Below, piece after piece: positions 1 to 8,355 of a stretch of DNA of 64,000 nucleotides; the stretch's first letter is position 1; the number at the start of each line of letters is the position of its first letter. The translations under genes were made by a program, and so were the position numbers. This DNA comes from Sarcina sp. DSM 11001 (GTDB lineage Bacteria; Bacillota; Clostridia; Lachnospirales; Lachnospiraceae), in contig NZ_FNFZ01000007.1 of the NCBI RefSeq assembly GCF_900101015.1, positions 1 to 64,000 on the forward strand, given 5' to 3'. The notes below the pieces were generated by a model. That model had not been told where the DNA came from, did no database searches, and worked only from the letters and a program-made list of their open reading frames with translations.

Positions 1-140
1 TTTACCAGTTTGACAAGTCCGATTTTGCAGGCAAACTCCTTGATGAGCAGGAGCCCGGCATCTGAAGAAAGGTCGCCACCGTTGAAATTGATTTTGATTT
101 GCTTATTGCTTTCAAGCGAAATGGTGTTAGAATAAGTCAC
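1..140 (-). CDS. IS1380-family transposase, N-terminus (cut by window edge)
   Basis: Reading the minus strand, a GTG start follows a GGAGGTTCCT ribosome binding site, and 46 codons run off the left edge. The peptide contains IKINFNGGDLSSDAGLLLI, which matches the start of IS1380-type DDE transposases (an F-x-GG-x-LSSDxGLLL pattern). These enzymes excise and insert their own element by a cut-and-paste route. The catalytic DDE residues lie outside the window, so activity cannot be judged. The upstream side at 141-301 carries structured inverted repeats expected at an element end. The family call is from memory of family motifs, not a search. Confidence 0.72.
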   Translation of the reverse strand, partial: MTYSNTISLESNKQIKINFNGGDLSSDAGLLLIKEFACKIGLVKLV

Positions 141-240
141 AGGAACCTCCTTCTTGGTTTTTTATTGGCTTGAGCACCTTTATCTTACCAAGAATCAGGT
201 TCTTTTTCTATTCACTTTATAGGTGAAAGCAAATATTGCA

Positions 241-301
241 GTAAACACAGCAACTATGCGGCTTTTAGCCGCTATCACCGCATAGCGGTGAATAATTCAG
301 G
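241..301 (-). repeat. Probable terminal inverted-repeat end of the IS1380-type element
   Basis: About 100-160 bp upstream of the transposase start lies a block of nested palindromes: ATGCGGCTTTTAGCCGC and CCGCTATCACCGCATAGCGG. Read on the minus strand the outer edge begins CCTGAATTATTCACC, and IS1380 elements generally begin with CC. The matching right end is outside the window, so the border at about 301 is an inference. Confidence 0.45.
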
Positions 302-780
302 TGAAAGCCGCAAAGCGTCAGATTTGACGAAACTTTCCGCAGACTAAACTATCCTCAGACGAACTCTCCTCAGACGGAACTTTCCTCAGATTGTCCGTAA
401 ACGAATGGGGGACGGTACTGTGGGAGACACGGAATCATCCTTCCTGTCTCCTGCAGTAACGTCCTCTTTGTTTTCCTTGTACCGCTCGCGTCCTCTCCTT
501 TGTATCGCTCGCGGTCTCTCCCTTGTACCGCTCGCGTCCTCTCCCTTGTACCGCTCGCGGCCTCTCCTTTGTACCGCTCGCGGCCTCTCCTTTGTATCGT
601 TCGCGGCCTCTCCCTTGTGCCGCTCGCGGTCAGCCGGAAATTGTGCGGAATTAGTGCCGAAATTGTAACTGCTTTCAGTGTAAAAACTGCCCATTTTCTG
701 CCTGTATATTGTATAATAATTACAGATCTGACATTACAGATTGGAGATTCTGAGTGCCGGTTTTAGTAAGGGAGGTTTTT
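302..780. other. Gene-free region between the IS end and the first full gene
   Basis: This stretch holds a small palindrome (CGTCA-GATT-TGACG near 316-329), four degenerate copies of a CTCAGACGAACTTTC-like 15-mer (about 339-395), a copy of the GGGGACGGT palindromic family (about 406-451), a 23-bp minisatellite (478-629) and a likely -10 box TATAAT at 712-717 for the gene starting at 781. The open frames across the minisatellite have no ribosome binding site and low-complexity products, so I do not call them genes. Confidence 0.6.
478..629. repeat. 23-bp tandem repeat, six full copies plus a partial
   Basis: The unit TGTACCGCTCGCGGCCTCTCC plus two bases (CT or TT) repeats with a constant 23-bp period, starting at 478, 501, 524, 547, 570, 593 and a partial at 616. 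Copies differ at a few positions (TGTATCG, TTCGCGG, TGTGCCG). Because 23 is not a multiple of three, all frames are open in turn, which argues against a coding role. It is a minisatellite, possibly variable in copy number between strains. Confidence 0.9.
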
Positions 781-1419
781 ATGCAGAGTTATACCAAGAT
801 GCGTTCTACCCGCTATAATGATGTCATTATGAAGGTCATTCCGGGGCATTTTGTGACCCCGAACTCCCATATCAATTATTACATTGATATGACGACAATG
901 AAAACCAGACAGAATGAGGCAAAGGCCGCTGCCAGGGCAATGAGCGAGGATTATGTTGCCAGCACGGTGGTGGATACTATTGTATGTATGGACGGCATGG
1001 AGGTCATCGGCGCCTATATGGCGGAGGAACTGACCAAGGCCGGGATCATGTCCATGAACGCCCACAAGACGATCTATATCATGTCCCCGGAGTATGATCT
1101 TGCCGGACAGATGATCGTCAGGGAGAACAACCAGATGATGGTCCGCGGCAAACACTGCCTGCTCCTTTTGGCTTCGGCAACTACGGGTCAGACCATCGCC
1201 CGCGCGAGCGAGTCGATCAATTATTACGGAGGAACGATCGAAGGCATTTCCGCCATCTATTCCGCTGTCAGCAAGGTCATGGGATATCAAATACACGCGC
1301 TGTATACCAATGCAGACCTTCCGGATTATAAATCCTATCCGCCGAGCAAATGCAAAATGTGCCAGAGCAATCAGCCGATCGACGCCATCTGCAACGGCTT
1401 TGGTTATTCCAGGCTCTGA
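781..1419 (+). CDS. Orotate-phosphoribosyltransferase-like protein lacking the acidic pair
   Basis: A 212-residue protein of type I phosphoribosyltransferase shape. The PRPP-loop segment reads LLLLASATTGQTI where active PRTases have an acidic pair before the TTG (xxDDxxTTG); here the two positions are not acidic. The C-terminus has a cysteine cluster (CKMC then IDAIC). The start at 781 is chosen over an in-frame ATG at 754 because AAGGGAGGT lies a few bases upstream of it. Automatic pipelines would probably label it orotate phosphoribosyltransferase (PyrE); no other pyrimidine genes are nearby, and the altered PRPP site leaves enzymatic activity open. It may bind a nucleotide as a regulator instead. 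Confidence 0.65.
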   Translation: MQSYTKMRSTRYNDVIMKVIPGHFVTPNSHINYYIDMTTMKTRQNEAKAAARAMSEDYVASTVVDTIVCMDGMEVIGAYMAEELTKAGIMSMNAHKTIYIMSPEYDLAGQMIVRENNQMMVRGKHCLLLLASATTGQTIARASESINYYGGTIEGISAIYSAVSKVMGYQIHALYTNADLPDYKSYPPSKCKMCQSNQPIDAICNGFGYSRL

Positions 1420-1430
1420 GTTCAAGTTCA

Positions 1431-1507
1431 TAAGACCGGTTTTCTCTAAGACCGGCTTTCTCTAAGCCCGGTCCGTCTAAGCCCGGCCTGTTTAAGCCCG
1501 GCCCGTC
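1431..1507. repeat. 15-16 bp degenerate tandem repeat downstream of the PRTase-like gene
   Basis: Five consecutive units of the form TAAGCCCGGCCTGTT (the first two TAAGACCGG..TTCTC) begin about 12 bp after the stop codon. It belongs to the pattern of private intergenic repeats seen throughout this window. Confidence 0.8.
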
Positions 1508-1628
1508 AGGAATCCCATAAGGCATAAGGGATTATCAGGAATTGACATGAAGATTTGACAGAAGGAATTGGCATAAGAAATTGATATAAAGCACATAAGG
1601 AATTTACTGGATACTTGTATACAAAATA

Positions 1629-1709
1629 TTGACAAACTTCATATTTGACGCTATATTTTTGTTTTATGAGCAAAGGCGTGCAGGAGTTCGTCTCCTCACG
1701 TCTTTTTTT
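1629..1709 (+). promoter_or_regulatory. Promoter followed at once by an intrinsic terminator: attenuator-like leader
   Basis: TTGACA (1629-1634), a 17-bp spacer and TATATT (1652-1657) form a near-consensus sigma-A promoter. Only about ten bases after the expected start point is a hairpin, GGCGTG-c-AGGAG / CTCCT-CACGTC (1675-1702) with an UUCG-type loop, followed by seven T. RNA starting here would terminate after about 45 nt unless read-through is allowed, giving either a tiny RNA or conditional expression of the symporter gene that begins at 1783. I see no known riboswitch aptamer or T-box. Confidence 0.6.
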
Positions 1710-1782
1710 CGTTTATTTCCGGGCTGCTCTGCAGCCGGATCAGCGATTTGGAACTGTTGTTTGAAGTCTCAGGGAGGAAAGT

Positions 1783-3318
1783 ATGTCAGGGTTTCTAATG
1801 ACACAAAGCATGATCGTGCCGATCACTACGGTTGAAAAGATCACTGCTGTAAATGATTCGGTGAACGGGTTTGTATGGGGGCTGCCCATGCTGATCCTGC
1901 TTGTCGGAACAGGTATTCTCATGACCTGTCTGACAAAGTTTTTCCAGATCACCCATATCAGGCACTGGTTTTCAAAGACGATCGGCGCGGTTTTTACTGA
2001 CAAGCATGTCACAGCACACACGGCGAAGGACGACAAGTCCATCAGCCAGTTTCAGAGTCTTTGCACCGCCCTTGCGGCCACGATCGGCACGGGCAATATC
2101 GCCGGCGTCGCGGCGGCTATCGTCTCGGGCGGCCCGGGAGCTATCTTCTGGATGTGGATCGTGTCCTTCTTTGGCATGATGACCAATTTCTCTGAAAATG
2201 TGCTGGGTATCTATTACCGCCGTAAAAACGAAGTCGGAGAGTGGTGCGGAGGCGCCATGTACTATCTTCACGACGGTCTGGGCTCCAAAAAGGGCTGCAA
2301 GGGGATCGGTGCAGTGCTCGCAGTCCTGTTCAGCGCCTTCTGTGTGCTTGCCTCTTTTGGCATCGGCAACATGAGCCAGGTCAACACCATCGGAGCAAAC
2401 CTGCAGCAGGTTTTCGGGATTCCGGTATATATCTCCGGTATCCTCCTGATGATCCTGGCGGCCCTGGTCATCATCGGCGGCCTAAAGCGCATCGCAGCGG
2501 TCACGGAGAAGCTCGTGCCCTTTATGGCGATCGCCTATATCATCGGTTCTCTGATCGTGCTCTTTGCCAATATCGGCCAGCTGGGTGCTGTTTTTGCCTC
2601 CATTATCCGCGGAGCCTTCGCGATGAAGGCAGTCGGCGGCGGCATCACAGGCTACGGTGTCCGACTTGCTGTGACATGGGGTATGAAGCGCGGCGTCTTC
2701 TCCAATGAGGCTGGTCTCGGTTCCTCTGTCATGGTCCACTCCGCTTCCAATATCCGTGAGCCCGTCATGCAGGGCATGTGGGGCATTTTTGAAGTCTTTG
2801 CCGACACCATCATCGTCTGCTCTCTGACCGCCTTCACGATCCTCTCGAGCGGGGTGGTGGATCTCAATACCGGCGAAATGATCTCCGATTCCGCCAGCAC
2901 GGCGCTGGTTGCTGAGTCCTTTTCCACAGTCTTTGGCAACGTCGGAAGGGGATTTATCGCATTAGCGATCCTGCTCTTTGCCTTCTCGACTGTGCTGGGC
3001 TGGAGCCAGTACGGCATGCGTGGCTTTGAGTATCTCTTCGGAACAAAGGCGACCATTATCTACAGAGTCATTTTTGTAGCCTTCATTTTTGTCGGCTGTA
3101 CCATGAACCTGCAGCTTGCCTGGGACCTTTCCGACACCTTCAACGGCCTCATGGCCATCCCCAACCTGATCGGCGTTCTCGCCTGCTCCGGCACTGTCGT
3201 CGCGGTCACAAAGAACTACGTGGACCGCGTCCTGCGCAAAAAGCAGATCGAGCCCATGTACTCCGCCCTCGACCATGTCCAGGAAATGCATAAGCAGGAG
3301 ATCAGGAACGGGAAATAA
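1783..3318 (+). CDS. Sodium:alanine/glycine symporter (AGCS family)
   Basis: A 511-residue polytopic membrane protein that would import alanine or glycine with Na+. The family signature is clear in the third hydrophobic segment: ALAATIGTGNIAGVAAAI, followed by GGPGAIFWMW, and later GVFSNEAGLGSSVMVHSA, both typical of AGCS transporters. Length is at the upper end for the family (about 450-520). The start at 1783 follows CAGGGAGGAAAGT. It stands alone as a transcription unit with its own promoter and a terminator hairpin in the leader (1629-1709), so expression may be attenuated. A 15-bp degenerate repeat follows the stop. Confidence 0.93.
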   Translation: MSGFLMTQSMIVPITTVEKITAVNDSVNGFVWGLPMLILLVGTGILMTCLTKFFQITHIRHWFSKTIGAVFTDKHVTAHTAKDDKSISQFQSLCTALAATIGTGNIAGVAAAIVSGGPGAIFWMWIVSFFGMMTNFSENVLGIYYRRKNEVGEWCGGAMYYLHDGLGSKKGCKGIGAVLAVLFSAFCVLASFGIGNMSQVNTIGANLQQVFGIPVYISGILLMILAALVIIGGLKRIAAVTEKLVPFMAIAYIIGSLIVLFANIGQLGAVFASIIRGAFAMKAVGGGITGYGVRLAVTWGMKRGVFSNEAGLGSSVMVHSASNIREPVMQGMWGIFEVFADTIIVCSLTAFTILSSGVVDLNTGEMISDSASTALVAESFSTVFGNVGRGFIALAILLFAFSTVLGWSQYGMRGFEYLFGTKATIIYRVIFVAFIFVGCTMNLQLAWDLSDTFNGLMAIPNLIGVLACSGTVVAVTKNYVDRVLRKKQIEPMYSALDHVQEMHKQEIRNGK

Positions 3319-3350
3319 AGCGCGTGAAGCAGATTGAGTGAAACAGGGCG

Positions 3351-3420
3351 TGGAATGAAGAACGTGGAATGAAGAACGTGAAATGAAGGGCTTGAAATAA
3401 AGCGTGAAATGAAGGACGGA
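3351..3420. repeat. 15-bp degenerate tandem repeat
   Basis: Units like GCGTGGAATGAAGAA repeat about five times between the symporter stop and the next gene. Private to this locus. Confidence 0.7.
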
Positions 3421-3459
3421 AAATATAACATGCAGTCTGGTTTGCCATCGAGGTGAGAA

Positions 3460-3837
3460 ATGAAAAACAAAAAGACACATTCGACACAGAGAAAGTATTT
3501 CGGTACGATTCCACGCTCGGAATTTTATGGCTTTGTGCTGGGATATGCCCTGGGCCTTATCATTTCAGGCCTGCTGCGTCTGGACTCCCAGTTCCAGCAC
3601 ATCCTGTTCGCCCTGGTCGGGTTCGGGATTGGTTATTATATTGACAAAAAATATTATCAGGAACCGGATGAGCCGGATGAGCCGGATAATACTGACGAGC
3701 CGGGCAGTACAGATGTGCCGGTGGATTTCACGGACGGGACGACCGGGGAAATACCGGAAGAGACTCCCCTGAATCCTCCTGCAATAGCCGGAAATACTTC
3801 CACCGGGGCAGTACCTGCGGATAAAGAGGAAAACTGA
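3460..3837 (+). CDS. Small two-helix membrane protein with acidic Pro-rich tail
   Basis: 125 residues, function not recognised. Residues about 22-42 (FYGFVLGYALGLIISGLL) and 48-61 (ILFALVGFGIGYYI) are hydrophobic; the short basic N-terminus suggests it is inside. The C-terminal half is a low-complexity tail with PDEPDEPDNTDEP repeats, probably disordered. The ribosome binding site GAGGTGAG precedes the ATG. The 3' end is followed by another tandem repeat and an intrinsic terminator, so it appears to end a unit with the symporter gene, though a repeat-filled gap separates them. Confidence 0.6.
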   Translation: MKNKKTHSTQRKYFGTIPRSEFYGFVLGYALGLIISGLLRLDSQFQHILFALVGFGIGYYIDKKYYQEPDEPDEPDNTDEPGSTDVPVDFTDGTTGEIPEETPLNPPAIAGNTSTGAVPADKEEN

Positions 3838-3952
3838 CTGGAATGTTCTGAAGAAGAAAACTGATCTGAAAAGGAAAACTGATCTGAAAAGAAGATTGAC
3901 CGGGAAGAGAATACTAATCTGAAAAGGTCTGAAAAACGTTAAAGAGAGAAAA

Positions 3953-3985
3953 GGGGCTGTCGCATAATGACAGTCTCTTTTTTGA
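3953..3985 (+). terminator. Intrinsic terminator
   Basis: GGGCTGTC, loop GCATAAT, GACAGTCTC, then a run of T. It is downstream of the small membrane protein gene. Confidence 0.75.
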
Positions 3986-4267
3986 CTGTACCATGACGCA
4001 AAAAGCGACATATCTAATTTGTAAGTCCGAAATCACCACTGCTACATAAAAGGTGAAGCGATATATCGGATTCTTAAGCCTGAGGTCACCTTTATGATCC
4101 TGCTCCATACCGACCTTGCCTCTCCTCTGCTGTGTAGTTGTATGTTGCCTCGACCTGTGTTATGATTTTTTAGGTTACAGAATATTTCTGTTCACGTGCT
4201 GCCGCTTTCTCCATAACGGCAGTGTCAGAATCCTGGCAGCCTGATTCGGATCTGCGGGATTCGCCGC

Positions 4268-4340
4268 ATGAACACATTCAACACATTGAACATGTTGAAC
4301 ACGTTTAAACACATTTAAACACATTTAAACACATTTAAAA
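4268..4340. repeat. 11-bp A/T-rich tandem repeat upstream of the MATE gene
   Basis: AACACATT(T/G)AA units repeat about six times, each slightly different, about 100 bp before the MATE start codon. Confidence 0.7.
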
Positions 4341-4440
4341 GCAAACGGTGCTTATAAGCAAACGGTGCATTCCCGCAGCATCATCGCGGCAGGCCCTGTT
4401 CGTAGCCGTTTGAGCGGAAGCGAAAGGAAGAGATGACCTG

Positions 4441-5796
4441 ATGGCAGAACCAAGAGAAAACAAGATGGGCGTCATGCCCGTGAAAAAACTAATCATAACG
4501 ATGTCGCTGCCCATGATGATATCCATGCTGGTCCAGGCCCTGTACAACGTCGTGGACAGTATGTTTGTCGCCAGGCTTTCAGAGGATGCTCTGACAGCGG
4601 TCACCCTGGCCTTCCCGATGCAGAATGCCCTGATTTCCTTTGCAGCCGGAACAGGTGTCGGAATCAACGCCTTGCTCTCTAAATCTCTGGGCGAGAAGAA
4701 ATTCGACCGGGCAGACGCGGCAGCGAACAACGGGCTCTTCCTGGGTGGTATGACTTATATCCTGTTCCTGTTGATCGGCCTGTTCGGGGCGGCACCCTTT
4801 ATCGGGACACAGATCAGGGATCCGCTGGTCAGGGAATACGGAGCGACTTACCTGCGGATCTGTCTCTGTCTGTCCTTTGGCGCTATTTTCCAGATCACAT
4901 TTGAGCGACTGCTCCAGTCCACAGGGCGGACCTTCTACAGTATGATTTCCCAGGCGACAGGCGCGGTCATCAATATCATCTTTGATCCGATCATGATCTT
5001 CGGCATGTTCGGCTTTCCGAAACTGGGCGTTGCCGGCGCGGCTTATGCCACAGTCCTGGGCCAGGTCATCGCCGCCCTGATCAGTTGCAGCCTGAATCTG
5101 AAAAAGAATGAGGATATCCGCATATCGATCCCGCAGATCCTGCGTCCTGACCCGGATGTCATCAAAAGAATTTATTTTGTCGGGGCTCCGTCGATCCTGA
5201 TGATGTCCATAGGATCTATCATGACCTATTCCATGAACCAGATCCTCGGTGCCTTCTCCAAGACAGCGACAGCGGTCTTTGGTGTGTATTTCAAACTCCA
5301 GAGCTTCTTCTTTATGCCGGTCTTCGGCCTCAACAATGGTCTGATTCCGGTGCTGGCCTACAACTATGGTGCCCGCCGCCGCGACCGTATCAAGGAGGCC
5401 CTGGTATTTTCTGTATCCCTGGCTGTCGGCATTATGCTCTGCGGAACCCTGGCCTTCAATATCTTCCCCCAGGCGCTTCTGGGCATGTTCAATGCCTCGG
5501 AAGAGATGCTCCGGATCGGTGTGCCCGCCCTGAGGATCATTTCCCTCTCCTTCGGCCTGGCCGGTGCCTGCATCGCCATGGGGTCAATCTTCCAGGCATT
5601 TTCCTACAGCTACTACTCCCTGATCGTGTCTGTCGGGCGTCAGCTCGTCGTCCTGATCCCGGTCGCGCTCTTTCTCTCTTCCTTTGGAGAAGTCACACTG
5701 ATCTGGTGGGCCTTCCCCATAGCAGAGCTCATGTCAGCCCTGCTCTCTGTGGTGTTTTTCCGGCGCCTGTACAGCAGGACGGTTAAAACGTTATAA
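4441..5796 (+). CDS. MATE-family multidrug/metabolite exporter
   Basis: 451 residues with about twelve hydrophobic segments in two matching halves, as in MATE antiporters that expel cationic drugs or metabolites using H+ or Na+. The N-terminal helix pattern SLPMMISMLVQALYNVVDSM and the following LTAVTLAFPMQ are typical of the family (the DinF/NorM-like clostridial branch). The length is normal. The start follows GAAAGGAAG; the ATG at 4433 is out of frame. A large 18-bp repeat separates it from tcdA. Confidence 0.93.
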   Translation: MAEPRENKMGVMPVKKLIITMSLPMMISMLVQALYNVVDSMFVARLSEDALTAVTLAFPMQNALISFAAGTGVGINALLSKSLGEKKFDRADAAANNGLFLGGMTYILFLLIGLFGAAPFIGTQIRDPLVREYGATYLRICLCLSFGAIFQITFERLLQSTGRTFYSMISQATGAVINIIFDPIMIFGMFGFPKLGVAGAAYATVLGQVIAALISCSLNLKKNEDIRISIPQILRPDPDVIKRIYFVGAPSILMMSIGSIMTYSMNQILGAFSKTATAVFGVYFKLQSFFFMPVFGLNNGLIPVLAYNYGARRRDRIKEALVFSVSLAVGIMLCGTLAFNIFPQALLGMFNASEEMLRIGVPALRIISLSFGLAGACIAMGSIFQAFSYSYYSLIVSVGRQLVVLIPVALFLSSFGEVTLIWWAFPIAELMSALLSVVFFRRLYSRTVKTL

Positions 5797-5802
5797 ACTG
5801 AT

Positions 5803-5996
5803 TTGTAATTGCAAACAGATAAGCAATTGCAAACAGATAAGCAATTGCAAACAGATAAGCAATTGCAAACAGATAGAAATTGCAAACAGATAGAAATCGC
5901 AAACAGATAGAAATCGTAAACAGATAAGCAATTGCAAACAGATAAACAATTGCAAACAGATAGAAATTGTTAAACAGATAAAAATTGTAAACGGGA
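5803..5996. repeat. 15/18-bp tandem repeat array (about 11 units)
   Basis: AGCAATTGCAAACAGATA (18 bp) alternates with a shorter AAATTGCAAACAGATAG version (15 bp). The array fills nearly the whole gap between the MATE gene and tcdA, starting a few bases after the MATE stop codon. Confidence 0.9.
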
Positions 5997-6021
5997 AAAA
6001 GCAGTCAGGAGGACGGCAGAG

Positions 6022-6852
6022 ATGGAGGACCGGTTTTCCAGGACCCGGATGCTGCTGGGCGATGAAGCTATGGAAAAGCTGAAGGGCTCGAGAGTGGCCG
6101 TCTTCGGCATCGGCGGCGTCGGAGGTTACGTCGTAGAGGCGCTGGCCCGCAGCGGTGTCGGGACGCTGGACCTGATCGATAATGATGAAGTGGCTTTCTC
6201 CAATCTGAACAGACAGATCATCGCGACCATGAATACGATGGGGCGGAGCAAGGTGGAAGCTGCCGCAGAAAGAGTACATTCCATCAATCCGGAGGCAGTG
6301 GTCCATACTTATAAATGCTTTTATCTGCCGGAGACAGCATCGCAGTTTGACTTTACCCTGTACGACTATGTCGTCGACGCGATCGACACGGTGACGGGCA
6401 AGATCCAGCTCATCCTTCAGGCAAAGGCAGCGGGAACCCCGGTGATCAGTGCCATGGGGGCCGGCAATAAGCTCGACCCTTCCCGGTTTGAAGTGGCGGA
6501 TCTCTATGAAACTTCGGTGGATCCCCTCGCCCGCGTGATGCGCCGAGAGCTCAAAAAACGCGGAGTAGATTCCCTCAAGGTCGTGTATTCAAAGGAAAAG
6601 CCGCTGCAGCCTGTTAAAACAGAAGAGAAGTCCCCGGAGCAGGAGCAGGATCAGATTCCGGATGGGCTCCTGCAGGTCCCTGCAGAAAAGACAGTGATAG
6701 CGGCGCCGGTCCGGTACCAGATTCCGGATGAGTCCCCGCAGACCCCTGCAGCCCGCCGTTCAGTGCCGGGAAGCATTGCCTTTGTTCCATCTGTGGCAGG
6801 CCTGATCATAGCAGGTGAAGTCGTCAGAGACATAATCGGACTTACACGCTGA
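6022..6852 (+). CDS. tcdA: tRNA threonylcarbamoyladenosine dehydratase (TcdA/CsdL, ThiF fold)
   Basis: 276 residues. TcdA uses ATP to cyclise t6A37 in ANN-decoding tRNAs to ct6A. The E1/ThiF-type nucleotide-binding core shows G29-I-G-G-V-G-G35, then LDLIDNDEVAFSNLNRQ with the conserved D and the NRQ arginine that contacts ATP, and later VDAIDTVTGK and ISAMGAGNK. Residues about 195-245 form a low-complexity insertion rich in P, E and Q that is not part of the core; the final hydrophobic helix SVAGLIIAGEVVRDI is the usual C-terminal anchor. The ATG follows CAGGAGGACGGCAG. Confidence 0.9.
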   Translation: MEDRFSRTRMLLGDEAMEKLKGSRVAVFGIGGVGGYVVEALARSGVGTLDLIDNDEVAFSNLNRQIIATMNTMGRSKVEAAAERVHSINPEAVVHTYKCFYLPETASQFDFTLYDYVVDAIDTVTGKIQLILQAKAAGTPVISAMGAGNKLDPSRFEVADLYETSVDPLARVMRRELKKRGVDSLKVVYSKEKPLQPVKTEEKSPEQEQDQIPDGLLQVPAEKTVIAAPVRYQIPDESPQTPAARRSVPGSIAFVPSVAGLIIAGEVVRDIIGLTR

Positions 6853-6930
6853 GGAACTGGAGATAAAAAACTGCGAATAAAACCAGTGGATAAAACCTGT
6901 GGTAGAAGTGAGTCTGACGGAGGATCAGCT

Positions 6931-7356
6931 ATGACAGAAACAGACAGCAGGAAAAGCGCAAGATCCGGCGGCAGAGGTAAAAAAGACACGGACACTGTTC
7001 AGCCGCTCTTTGATAGTTTCCGACATGCCTTTGACGGAATACTGACCGGACTGGGTGAACGAAATATGAAGATCCACTGCCTGATGGCTGTGCTGGTCGT
7101 GGCCTTCGGGTTCATTTTGCGCATCTCCATAATGGAATGGTGTATCTGCCTGGTACTGTTCGGCCTTATCATGGCCCTGGAACTGGTCAACACGGCGATT
7201 GAAGCTGTGGTCGATTTGGTGACGCAGGAATACCGCCCCCTGGCAAAGGCTGCCAAGGATACAGCTGCAGGAGCGGTGCTTATTGCTTCGATTATGGCAG
7301 CGATTACAGGCCTGATCATATTTATTCCCCGGCTTTTAGCCTTTTTTCACTTGTAG
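6931..7356 (+). CDS. Diacylglycerol/undecaprenol kinase (DgkA family)
   Basis: 141 residues with three transmembrane segments. The family signature is present as E84-L-V-N-T-A-I-E91-A-V-V-D95, which binds the Mg-ATP and lipid. In Gram-positive bacteria this small kinase usually phosphorylates undecaprenol and so feeds the lipid carrier pool for wall synthesis; it often sits near tRNA-modification or era/ybeY genes. The first 25 residues are a charged disordered extension. The start at 6931 follows CGGAGGATCAGCT; an earlier in-frame ATG at 6886 lacks a site. Confidence 0.9.
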   Translation: MTETDSRKSARSGGRGKKDTDTVQPLFDSFRHAFDGILTGLGERNMKIHCLMAVLVVAFGFILRISIMEWCICLVLFGLIMALELVNTAIEAVVDLVTQEYRPLAKAAKDTAAGAVLIASIMAAITGLIIFIPRLLAFFHL

Positions 7357-7729
7357 TACCCTGATGAATCTGTGTTATAATAAACTCGTGGTGGAAAAAG
7401 GATGTGCTATACAATCCGCGGCGGAAACAAACTGTCCGGGATACGGATCATCTATGAAGTAAGCCATACGGTAAAACACCGAAGATATAAAGCCGGAGAT
7501 ATAAACTATCTGTGAACCGGAATTTAGAAACTATTTCTGTTTAGTTTCGGAAATCAAATCCTTTTAACCACAATTTGGAAACATTTTGCCCTTATTCTCA
7601 TCTCAGTCCATCGGGACTGATTGCAGGTTTTGATATCTTATTTAGGAGGCAGCGGCAAACCGTGCAGGAGCGTCACGGTCATGCCGATAGATACACTGTC
7701 AGTTTCGCTCCGGAAAGAGAGGTAACAAA
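7357..7729. other. Gene-free leader region of the phasin-like gene
   Basis: An extended -10, TGTGTTATAAT (TATAAT 7376-7381), lies just after the kinase gene. The remaining roughly 340 bp of putative leader contain a small hairpin CAGTCC-ATC-GGGACTG near 7606-7621 but no frame with coding character and no riboswitch I recognise. Confidence 0.45.
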
Positions 7730-8155
7730 ATGGCAATGGAAAAAATCGGTGACGGACTCAAAAAGTTACTCCTGGTGGGAATCGGCGCGGCTGCTGTGAC
7801 TGTTGAGAAATCCCAGCAGATCGTTGAAGATCTTGTCAAGAAGGGCGAGATCACAGTCGAGCAGGGCAAGGAACTGAACAAAGAGCTGCAGCACAATGTG
7901 AAAAAGTCCTGGGACGCACGCAAAGCTGATGCTTCCTACTTTGAGGAAAAAATCTCAAAAATGGGTGCTGACGAGCTTGAGGCCCTCAAGAAGGCAATTC
8001 ATGATGTTGAGAATGCCGCTACAGAGACGATCACCGGCCTGACAGAAGAGCAGATCAATGCGGCCAAGGCAGAAGCTGAGGCACAGGAACAGCTTGATGA
8101 ATTGCTCAAAGAAGAAGGATACGCGCCTTCCGATGAAAACGCTCAGGAAAGCTGA
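7730..8155 (+). CDS. Phasin-like / PhaI-type coiled-coil protein
   Basis: 141 residues. A short hydrophobic N-terminal helix (LKKLLLVGIGAAAVTV) is followed by amphipathic helices with heptad-like spacing and an acidic tail. This layout fits the poly(3-hydroxyalkanoate) granule-associated (phasin, PhaI/PhaF) superfamily, whose members coat granules or act as scaffolds. No PHA synthase is in view. The gene stands directly upstream of an AarF/UbiB kinase gene, a pairing that suggests a shared role in lipid or membrane handling. The ATG at 7730 follows GAGAGGTAACAAA. Confidence 0.6.
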   Translation: MAMEKIGDGLKKLLLVGIGAAAVTVEKSQQIVEDLVKKGEITVEQGKELNKELQHNVKKSWDARKADASYFEEKISKMGADELEALKKAIHDVENAATETITGLTEEQINAAKAEAEAQEQLDELLKEEGYAPSDENAQES

Positions 8156-8305
8156 CCGGGAATACGATCAAAGTACGATTGAAGAAGTGATCAGGATTGA
8201 ATGACCAGAATTGAAAAAGTGATCGAAAAAACCAATCAGTCGATGAGACGAAAAGAACTCCATTAAGACAATGTTTTCAACAAAGTATTGTACATGAGCG
8301 GAGCT

Positions 8306-8351
8306 GCCCGCAGCGGGCCGGTAACAGAGCCGGATTCCGCCGCGGGCATTT
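8306..8351 (+). terminator. Intrinsic terminator
   Basis: GCCCGCAGCGGGCCGG pairs imperfectly with GCCGGATTCCGCCGCGGGC, followed by ATTTTT. It is the first of three terminator-like hairpins in a row. Confidence 0.75.
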
Positions 8352-8355
8352 TTCA

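Larger units (their letters stand above)
3838..4440. other. 600-bp gene-free region with repeats and terminator
   Basis: It contains a degenerate 18-bp-like repeat (GAAAACTGATCTGAAAAG, 3841-3935), the terminator at 3953-3983, a 53-bp-period imperfect direct repeat (4005-4037 and 4058-4090, 24 of 33 positions equal), a possible -10 GTGTTATGATT near 4157, and an 11-bp AACACATTTAA-type repeat (about 4268-4340). No frame here looks like a gene. Confidence 0.55.

Noticed and set aside
1-301. Prophage or integrative element at the left edge
   Set aside because: Only a single IS1380-type transposase start is visible; no integrase, phage or conjugation genes.
386-766. Open frames on both strands across the 23-bp repeat
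   Set aside because: Repeat period is not divisible by three, frames simply happen to lack stops; no ribosome binding site.
1510-1782. Glycine riboswitch or T-box before the alanine symporter
   Set aside because: Conserved cores of either class were not found; only a promoter and one terminator hairpin.
5803-5996. Possible CRISPR array
   Set aside because: Units are contiguous without unique spacers and no cas genes are nearby; a simple tandem repeat. The same applies to the other arrays.
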